Below are positions 15,958 through 21,827 of a DNA stretch of 21,827 nt, piece after piece (the stretch's first letter is position 1; each line of letters starts with the position of its first letter). Under the pieces are notes generated by a model. That model was not told where the DNA came from, did not search any database, and was given only the letters and a program-made list of their open reading frames with translations. Source of the stretch: T3SED10-260 sp035363255 (GTDB lineage: Bacteria; Caldisericota; Caldisericia; UBA6126); the NCBI GenBank assembly GCA_035363255.1, contig DAOSES010000028.1:1-21827 (forward strand), in the 5' to 3' direction. The position numbers and the translations under genes are program-made.

Positions 15958-16623
15958 ATGGAGAAAAAGACTTACGATTATAAGCTGATACGTTCCAAGC
16001 GAAAAACCATAAGCCTGCATATCGATGCGAAGGGTGTTTTGTCGGTAAAAGCTCCATTAAAAACCTCGCTTCGTGCCATAGAGGAGATTATTTATTCCAA
16101 ACGACGGTGGATAGCCAGGGTGCGTCAGCGATTGGAAAACACCATCGAACTCCATTTTCCTGATGTATTGGTTGAAGGACATCTGCTGTTTTTCCTGGGC
16201 AGACAGGTGCCCATCGTTTTTTGGGAGGGCAAAACTATCGAGCTAAACGAGCAACTGCTTTTTCCTTCTGAGCGACAAGGCGAGGGAGAAAGCCAATATC
16301 TAAAAAAATGGTATAAAAAGCAAGCTAGGCTCATCCTGACAGACCGCACCCAACAATGGGCAAAGCGAATGCAAGCCACTTATCGCAAGATTTCCATTGG
16401 GAGCGCTCGGAAGCGATGGGGATCATGCAATAGTCTTGGGGATATCAGGTATAGCTGGTATTTGCTCATGCTTCCTCCTCATCTGATCGATTATGTGGTG
16501 GTGCATGAGTTGACTCATATCAAAGAGCTCAACCACTCTCCTCAATTTTGGAAGGAAAATTGCAAGGTTCTTTCCAATGCGCGAGACCTAAGGCTCGAAC
16601 TTCACCGTTATTGCGTTCAATAG
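15958..16623 (+). CDS. YgjP-type (DUF45, COG1451-like) HELTH metallopeptidase-fold protein
   Basis: The 221-aa protein has the layout of the YgjP/DUF45 family. An N-terminal beta-rich part (YKLIRSKRKTISLHI, ISLHIDAKGVLSVKAPL) leads through a basic helix to the zinc region: ISIGSARKRWGSCNSLGDIRYSWYLLMLPPHLIDYVVVHELTHIKELNHSPQFW in short blocks near 140-200. HELTH supplies two His ligands and the catalytic Glu, and the H in LNHSPQFW the third ligand, as in SprT- and WLM-like proteins. Family members are cytoplasmic; substrates are poorly settled. Length is normal. The ATG is nearly leaderless with no ribosome site, but no other Met is available early in the frame. The 3' end overlaps the convergent ATPase gene by 7 bp. 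Confidence 0.92.
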   Translation: MEKKTYDYKLIRSKRKTISLHIDAKGVLSVKAPLKTSLRAIEEIIYSKRRWIARVRQRLENTIELHFPDVLVEGHLLFFLGRQVPIVFWEGKTIELNEQLLFPSERQGEGESQYLKKWYKKQARLILTDRTQQWAKRMQATYRKISIGSARKRWGSCNSLGDIRYSWYLLMLPPHLIDYVVVHELTHIKELNHSPQFWKENCKVLSNARDLRLELHRYCVQ

Positions 16624-19052
16624 GCGGGGGTGGCCTTTCCATCCGAACTCGTCCAATAGGGGACCCAGCATAAAGCAAGCAATTGAATGGAGATGTCGGT
16701 TTTTTTAGGTTTGACCAACTGCTTTTCCAGCTCTTCGTTTAGGCTGTCCATTTGATGCATCAGCCTTTGCATATCCTGCTCAAACGAGGACTCCAGCTCC
16801 TGAAGCTGTTTTTTAACTTGTTCAAAGGATTCCTTTGCTCTGCCCACATCCTGAGTTTCTTTCATGGTGCGACTCGCGTTACGGGCGGTGGTGGTAGCTC
16901 TGCCTATGCTGGTGCCACTGATGCCTCGACGTCCCAAAACTCCTCCCAGGATGGTGGCTCCCACCGAGATGGCTGTTTGCATGGTTTGGTGTTTCACTTG
17001 CTCTTTTTCTCGTTCGATGGTTTGCTGTGCTTTTCTTAGACGCTCTTCCAGGGTCAATTTCTTGGGTGCATATTTCTTTCGAAGCTTTTCCAGGGCTTCA
17101 TCTCGCTGTTCTCTGAGCGACTGGGATATGCGGAGGCGGAAGTCTTTTTCCTCTTCCTCCGGGGTGGAGACAGCTTTTGTAGAGGGGCTTTTCCACAGGG
17201 TAATATGTTGGCTTTCATACAACCATTGTAGGGCATCTTTTTTAAGGGCGGTCAAACTGCTGCCCTGGGTGACAATGGAGGGTATTTGACCAAAAACGGC
17301 AGAAGACATTGGGTTTTCTTCAAGCTTCTCTGCCTGGATAGAGCATGCAAAAGCCTGATCCCACTGGAATGGCAGGGCGGTGTTCTGGATGGGGACCAGA
17401 TGGTGAACGTTACGGGTGGTGTGGATCTGATACTTTTCGCTGGCAAGGAGCACTTTCCCATTGATTAGCAAATGAGGCTGGTATTGCAGGCTCTGACCTG
17501 GCAAAGGTTGGTTTCTTACAGGTACAAACCACTGCGGAAGATCGTTTTTCATTACGGTGCGTTGAGAGGACGAAGAAACAGCATTTGGGTTATGTTTGAC
17601 TGGAGCGGAGTCTTGAAGAGGCAAGCCAGCACCTGACATGCTTTTAATAGGATCCATCAATGTTTTGATTTGTTGACGAGTTAAAGGTCCTCTAAGATAG
17701 GACATGGCCCAACGGGTTTCAAAGATGGTAGCTTCATCGTCGTGGACATTGTGCATTAGAAAGATACGACTGGAAAGCCCTGCGAGGGTTTGTTCCATTC
17801 GTTGACGGTTAAAGCCAGATCCCGAGCTTGCTGCAGCCCCTTCCAATCCTTCCAGCACCCTTGCCTTGTCGCGTTCGGTTTGAAGTCGCCCAATCCACCA
17901 GGTGCCAGCGTTGGAAAGCCCTTTGTAGTCAAGGTCTACGGGGTTTTGGGTGGCAAGCACTACTCCCACTCCATAGGCACGAGCTTGTTTGAGCAGGGTG
18001 AGGAGAGGGAGCTTGGAGGGAGGGTTGGCTACGGGAGGGAAAAAACCAAAGATTTCGTCCATATAGACCAGGGCGCGAAGGCTGGTGGTGCCTGATTGGC
18101 TTCTCATCCATCCTACGATGTGATTCAAGAGCAGAGAAACAAAAAACATGCGTTCTGCATCGTTGAGATGAGCGATGGAAAAAATTGCTACTCGGGGCCG
18201 ACCTTCCGGGGTGTACAAAATATTTTTTATATCCAAAGACTCTCCTTCCATCCAGGAGCTGAAAGAAGGAGCAGCCAGGAGATTGTTGAGCTTCATGGAA
18301 AGGGACAAGCGATCCTGAGCGGGATAAAAGACTTCCAGATCCATCACTCCCACCTGTTTGAAGGGGGGATTTTGGATTTCCTGGATCAGCAGGCTAAGAT
18401 CAAGATTTTTGCCAGCTATCCAGTGGGTATAAAAGATATGGGAGAGGAAAATATGCTCTCTGCTCTGGATAGGGTCGGCATTTATGCCCAACAAACCCAG
18501 GAGACTGCTTACGGTGGTATTGATTCGCTCTCTTAGAAGTTCGTCGTCTGCGATCAAGGCTTGCTCTGGAGCATCAAAAGAGCGAAGCACGGATACGGGG
18601 ATACCTGCTGAACTGCCAGGAGTATAAATGACGAAGTCAGCGTTTTGCTTGAGCATGGCGATGCGTTGGCCGTCCTGTCCCCAGGAAGCTAGGCCGTTTT
18701 TCCAGAGCTCTGCTTGTTGAGTGGCAAAAGCTTCTGGATCCATGCCTTTTTTGCTAGCATCACTTTCGTTGATCCAGGGCAGAAAGTCTTCTTTTTTAAA
18801 CTCGGGAAAGGTCAAGAGTAGATTTGCCATGTCTCCCTTGGGGTCGATCACTATAGAGGGAATATTATCGATAGCAGCTTCTTCGAGGAGGTTGATGCAT
18901 AGACCTGTTTTTCCACTGCCCGTCATGCCTACACAAACTGCATGAGTGGTGAGATCTTTGGAGTCATAGAGGACATAGCCTTCCTGAGGCTTTTTGTTTT
19001 CCAGATCATAGGGCCTGCCGAGATAAAACACACCAAGTTTTTCAAAAGTCAT
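16617..19052 (-). CDS. HerA/DUF87-type hexameric ATPase with C-terminal coiled coil
   Basis: The 811-aa protein is a HerA-like (FtsK/VirB4-type) motor ATPase. Visible are Walker A GMTGSGKT (42-49), IDPKGD near 69-74, Walker B VYMDEIFGFFPP (D332, E333), and the sensor-like LATQNPVDLDYKGLSNAGTWWIGRLQ region (ATQNP at 367-371). The C-terminal half holds charged coiled coil (about 640-700), a Gly-rich hydrophobic stretch AISVGATILGGVLGRRG with GRATTTARNASR, and another coiled coil. This end appears, from memory, in a recurrent stand-alone HerA-like subfamily without a NurA partner. No NurA, SIR2 or other known HerA partner is adjacent. A strong ribosome site (AGGAGGT) and an extended -10 promoter precede the start. 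DNA translocation or remodelling is likely; the specific role is unknown. Confidence 0.88.
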   Translation of the reverse strand: MTFEKLGVFYLGRPYDLENKKPQEGYVLYDSKDLTTHAVCVGMTGSGKTGLCINLLEEAAIDNIPSIVIDPKGDMANLLLTFPEFKKEDFLPWINESDASKKGMDPEAFATQQAELWKNGLASWGQDGQRIAMLKQNADFVIYTPGSSAGIPVSVLRSFDAPEQALIADDELLRERINTTVSSLLGLLGINADPIQSREHIFLSHIFYTHWIAGKNLDLSLLIQEIQNPPFKQVGVMDLEVFYPAQDRLSLSMKLNNLLAAPSFSSWMEGESLDIKNILYTPEGRPRVAIFSIAHLNDAERMFFVSLLLNHIVGWMRSQSGTTSLRALVYMDEIFGFFPPVANPPSKLPLLTLLKQARAYGVGVVLATQNPVDLDYKGLSNAGTWWIGRLQTERDKARVLEGLEGAAASSGSGFNRQRMEQTLAGLSSRIFLMHNVHDDEATIFETRWAMSYLRGPLTRQQIKTLMDPIKSMSGAGLPLQDSAPVKHNPNAVSSSSQRTVMKNDLPQWFVPVRNQPLPGQSLQYQPHLLINGKVLLASEKYQIHTTRNVHHLVPIQNTALPFQWDQAFACSIQAEKLEENPMSSAVFGQIPSIVTQGSSLTALKKDALQWLYESQHITLWKSPSTKAVSTPEEEEKDFRLRISQSLREQRDEALEKLRKKYAPKKLTLEERLRKAQQTIEREKEQVKHQTMQTAISVGATILGGVLGRRGISGTSIGRATTTARNASRTMKETQDVGRAKESFEQVKKQLQELESSFEQDMQRLMHQMDSLNEELEKQLVKPKKTDISIQLLALCWVPYWTSSDGKATPAY

Positions 19053-19082
19053 CGCCTACCTCCTATGCAATCTTTAGCCTTT

Positions 19083-19091
19083 ATTATACCA
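19083..19091 (-). promoter_or_regulatory. Extended -10 promoter of the HerA-like ATPase gene
   Basis: The minus strand reads TGGTATAAT (19083-19091), a perfect -10 with the TGn extension that can replace a -35. A TTGACT lies upstream but at 22 nt, too far to be a normal -35. The site is about 30 nt before the ATG. Confidence 0.5.
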
Positions 19092-19189
19092 CAAGGGAGG
19101 GAGGGGAATGAGTCAACACCCCCGTTCCGGTGGCTCAAAGTATTGTGTAAATCCTAACGAGCAAGCGTCAAGGAGATAAACAAACAAAA

Positions 19190-19212
19190 GAGGGAGCCAG
19201 GAAGGCTCCCTC
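19190..19212 (-). terminator. Rho-independent terminator of Rhs/lipoprotein module 2
   Basis: GAGGGAGCC (19190-19198) and GGCTCCCTC (19204-19212) form a perfect 9-bp GC-rich stem with a 5-nt loop. On the minus strand it is followed by TTTTGTTTGTTT. It lies 44 nt past the stop of the SBBP-type lipoprotein gene. Confidence 0.85.
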
Positions 19213-19255
19213 GGTGTTCATAATTACACTATACCTTAAAAAACTTAACTCCCTT

Positions 19256-20788
19256 TTATTCCTCTGCTCCCCATAGTAGCATTTTTTTAAAATTACCCTC
19301 TGTGTCAAAAATACTTACAAAAGCAAGGGTATGAGTCTTAGGCACGCTGAAAACTACTGGATCAAGCTTCAAATGCTCAAATCTTTCTGGAGTTAAACCT
19401 TTCATGCTACCTGAAACAAACATAGTCTTGGAATTAGCAATATCAATAAATTGTGTTTGAAAATTAGATTCATCTTTTTCATCTGTACCGCCATAGAATG
19501 AAAAAAAAGTAAATTCTTCCTTAGAGTCCATTGCAGCAATAAAATTAGATTTTCCAAACACTATTCCAGGATTAACAGGTCGCAATTGTAATGGATTCTT
19601 AAATTGAAATGGATAAGGCATGCTTTGCGAAGCTACTAAGGAACCGTATCCAATGTAGGCCATATTCCCTTGAGGGTTTATAGAAGCATCAAGTATAGGA
19701 AGAAAGAATTTGCCTAGATAATTACTTTGTAGAACTTGACCTTTAGGATTAAAAATAGATTGGAAAGATACTCCAGTTTTATTGTTCATGTATTGGAATC
19801 TATCTGCCACAGAATAGGTTGGGTGAATGAGCGGGAAATCATCGGATCCAGTACTCCCAAAAACGTGGATATTGTTGTTTTGTGGATGAATTGCAATTGT
19901 AGTGATATTATCTTCGAGCATGCCCCCCAAATAAGTAGACCATTGCATGATACCTTGATAATCAAAACAGGATACAAATGAGTCTCTAAATGAGTTTATT
20001 TCAGCGCCTATTCTTTTAGCTTGAAAAGCATCCTTGACTGGGAAAGTGTTGGATTTTGTTGAACCTGCAAGATATATCGTATGCAATTGCTCGTTGATAA
20101 GCAATGAAAGAAGCTTATCTTCCGGTTCACTTCCAAAGGGCTTAGACCAAAGTACTTGGCCTTTGCGATCAGTAAAAACTAATAAAAATGGTGCTGTATA
20201 TGGAGGATCCTCAGCTTCTTGTTTTGAAAAATAGGATTGTACATCAACACCTTTTGTGTTTCCGATAAATAGAACATTATCTTTAGTGAGGATAGCTTGA
20301 GTAATATGCATGGAAAGTTCTGAAGGAAAATTGAGTTTCTTTTTTTCTAGTAATTGCCCCTCTGAGGATACCTTTAATGTAAAAAAATATTTACTATTTG
20401 CTTCGAGATCAGTTTTGGATTGTTCAAAAAAGGTTTGCGAGTTCGAGATTCCAATTATATCAAGCTCATTAAGGTGGTTTAACTTGATGTCCAGCAATTC
20501 TCCCTGTTTATAGCTTTTCAAATATTTCGTCCATAACAGATTTCCATCAGGGGATATTCTGGAAACAAAGATATGCTGATCTGTGGATGAGTTGGATTTT
20601 GAGTTTCCTGCAATCCAAAGTGTTCCTTCCTGATCAAGACAAGTTTTTGTAATGATGGTTTCTTGAGCTGAAGGAACACTGGATAAAATCACATCAGGTG
20701 ATTGCAACTTCACCTGGGCATCTTTACAAGATACTAAAAAAAAGATACTAACCAATGTTAAAATTAATAATTTCTCTTTATTGATCAT
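19256..20788 (-). CDS. SBBP-type beta-propeller lipoprotein, partner of Rhs protein 2
   Basis: The 510-aa protein starts with a classic lipoprotein signal (LVSIFFLVSC, lipidated C21). It contains repeats of the SBBP beta-propeller kind, each with a strand like GQVLWSKPFG or GIMQWSTYLGG, then an acidic turn, then IYLAGSTKSNTFP or IHVFGSTGSDDFP, at about 80-120, 210-260, 280-330 and 350-385. No catalytic motif is visible. The gene begins 13 nt after the Rhs gene stop, with the ribosome site TAGGAGG in that gap, and ends just before a terminator, so the two form one unit. It belongs to a different propeller subfamily from the lipoprotein of module 1 but occupies the same place. Immunity, surface display or assembly partner are all possible; the sequence does not decide. 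Confidence 0.88.
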   Translation of the reverse strand: MINKEKLLILTLVSIFFLVSCKDAQVKLQSPDVILSSVPSAQETIITKTCLDQEGTLWIAGNSKSNSSTDQHIFVSRISPDGNLLWTKYLKSYKQGELLDIKLNHLNELDIIGISNSQTFFEQSKTDLEANSKYFFTLKVSSEGQLLEKKKLNFPSELSMHITQAILTKDNVLFIGNTKGVDVQSYFSKQEAEDPPYTAPFLLVFTDRKGQVLWSKPFGSEPEDKLLSLLINEQLHTIYLAGSTKSNTFPVKDAFQAKRIGAEINSFRDSFVSCFDYQGIMQWSTYLGGMLEDNITTIAIHPQNNNIHVFGSTGSDDFPLIHPTYSVADRFQYMNNKTGVSFQSIFNPKGQVLQSNYLGKFFLPILDASINPQGNMAYIGYGSLVASQSMPYPFQFKNPLQLRPVNPGIVFGKSNFIAAMDSKEEFTFFSFYGGTDEKDESNFQTQFIDIANSKTMFVSGSMKGLTPERFEHLKLDPVVFSVPKTHTLAFVSIFDTEGNFKKMLLWGAEE

Positions 20789-20801
20789 AGTTTCCTCCTA
20801 T

Positions 20802-21827
20802 TTAAAGAAAAGTACCAGGTGGGTAAAATTTCTGACAATCAGTTGCATTTTTTGTAAACCAATCTTGCAAAGCATCTCTTCTTTTAATGGCAGAATCGCG
20901 TGTTAATATGGCTGGTGGTTGCTTTGGGCTGGCACTATCATTCGGATTTCCATCATTTGGTATTTCAACAACTTCCTTCCCTTTTGAATCTTCGATTGAA
21001 GTCATATACAAAGAGGCACAACAAAAGATTAATGAACAATTGTATGCAGATGCATCATAATCATGTTTTAAAGTATCGCCATTAAATAGAATCTCACATC
21101 TGGAGTGATCGCACCATCCAACCATATCCCCACAATCTTTACCTGTTATGGTATTGCTGGCATATACAATTATGTTATTATTCCCTATGTGGATACTGCC
21201 CCAGTCACCAGCACTGGTGGTTCCCCCAATAATCATGGGAGTTTTTCGCGGGATTATGATATCTTTTCCCATAACAGTAGAAGCAGTGATATTAATGCTT
21301 CCAATGATGCCATCCTCCAGGTTAATGATTTCCAGATTGCTTGGGTTCCAACTTTGGATAAGTCTTCCCGTATGAAGATCATATTGGAAGCTGGCTTTGG
21401 GATTACTGTTAGCATCCGTGATAAGGCTGGTATTGCCCAGAACATCGTAATGAAAGTAAAGCTCTCCCGAGTAAGTTGCACTGGTATAAGTCATGGAAAG
21501 GATTCTACCCCGGGGATCGGTAGTAAAGTTCTGAGTTAAGGCTCCACTGTTCTTATTGGCATATTCCAGACCCTGAGGACCCCAGATATAGGACCAGGAA
21601 GCTTGTTGCAAGCCATCGATGCTGTATACGGAAGTTTTTAAGTTGTTTTCATTGTCATAAGTCAGAACATAGCTATGAACGACATTCTGGGAAGTGGTAT
21701 ATTGAAGGGTAGCTACCTTGTCTCGAGCCGTCCAGGTAAATTCCATGATACTATTATCAGGATAAGTAATGTTTTGAAGTCTTCCCATGTTGTCGTAGCT
21801 GTAGTCTTCTGTTCCCTGTTGATTGGG
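20802..21827 (-). CDS. Rhs/YD-repeat protein, partial (5' end beyond window), with divergent Cys-rich tail
   Basis: The frame is open to the right edge of the window, so the N-terminal part is missing here. Visible YD repeats include DYSYDNMGRL just inside the edge, LTYDNENNLKT and TTDPRGRILSMTY. At YFHYDVLGNTSLITDANSNP and FQYDLHTGRL (residues 111-143 from the Met at 21788) the sequence enters the start of the Rhs-associated core. It then departs: the expected GLYYLGARYYDP...GRF...DP and DPTG blocks are absent. From about residue 150 the tail has no homology I recognise, and turns AT-rich and Cys-rich (about eight Cys between 219 and 256, with DCGDMVGWCDHSRC). A lipoprotein gene follows after 13 nt. 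Either the core was cut by recombination or this is a different tip type. Confidence 0.82.
   Translation of the reverse strand, partial: PNQQGTEDYSYDNMGRLQNITYPDNSIMEFTWTARDKVATLQYTTSQNVVHSYVLTYDNENNLKTSVYSIDGLQQASWSYIWGPQGLEYANKNSGALTQNFTTDPRGRILSMTYTSATYSGELYFHYDVLGNTSLITDANSNPKASFQYDLHTGRLIQSWNPSNLEIINLEDGIIGSINITASTVMGKDIIIPRKTPMIIGGTTSAGDWGSIHIGNNNIIVYASNTITGKDCGDMVGWCDHSRCEILFNGDTLKHDYDASAYNCSLIFCCASLYMTSIEDSKGKEVVEIPNDGNPNDSASPKQPPAILTRDSAIKRRDALQDWFTKNATDCQKFYPPGTFL

Noticed and set aside
21105..21539. 144-codon plus-strand frame opposite the second Rhs gene
   Set aside because: It is antisense to YD-repeat coding sequence with no supporting start signal.
13776..21827. Idea that the two Rhs frames are one gene split by insertion of the 15.5-20.8 kb segment
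   Set aside because: Both contain the same part of the core (the GLTDDSG / LITDANS region), so they are parallel copies and not two halves; no transposase, target duplication or terminal repeats flank the segment.
1..21827. CRISPR arrays, insertion sequences, integrase or attachment sites, tRNA and rRNA genes
   Set aside because: None was seen on either strand; no regularly spaced repeats and no transposase-like frames.

Overview
The window is bacterial chromosome of moderate GC by eye. It is gene-dense, holds no rRNA, tRNA, CRISPR or transposase that I can see, and cannot be assigned to a genus from sequence alone. An SLH-domain cell-wall amidase, three exported proteins with lipoprotein-like or Sec signal peptides, two Rhs/YD-repeat genes and a fused exonuclease VII subunit fit an uncultured or poorly studied lineage. 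Two of the three lipobox-like signals have an unusual residue before the cysteine (MSNC, MSQC). Many genes have a strong AGGAGG-type ribosome site, but three promoter-proximal genes appear to have very short leaders and none.

Left region (67-8225) is nucleic-acid metabolism. A giant DUF4011-type superfamily 1 helicase with a C-terminal Vsr-like nuclease domain (minus strand) diverges from a plus-strand operon of HRDC-fused xseA, xseB and an exonuclease III-family AP endonuclease. The operon's last gene overlaps the convergent amidase gene by 11 bp.

Middle region (8215-12257, minus strand) reads as an envelope operon. It starts from a good sigma-70-type promoter (TTGCCT-17-TATAAT) and contains a 725-aa exported helical-repeat protein, a 47-aa very acidic small protein with a strong ribosome site, a six-helix membrane protein, and an amidase with one SLH domain but no signal peptide.

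Right region (12450-21827) holds two similarly built minus-strand modules: an Rhs/YD-repeat gene followed at once by a beta-propeller lipoprotein gene and a rho-independent terminator. In module 1 the Rhs core carries a C-terminal tip with lytic-transglycosylase-like motifs, and its stop overlaps the start of a PQQ-like propeller lipoprotein (ATGA). In module 2, cut by the window edge, the Rhs reading frame leaves the core early and ends in a Cys-rich tail; an SBBP-type propeller lipoprotein follows after 13 nt. Between the modules lie a convergent pair, a YgjP-type HELTH metallopeptidase and a HerA/DUF87-type ATPase, overlapping by 7 bp.

The most interesting reading is that the two modules are Rhs effector cassettes whose partner, possibly an immunity protein, is a lipidated beta-propeller in the cell envelope. 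That would be sensible for a peptidoglycan-cutting tip. This is inference from architecture and gene order only.
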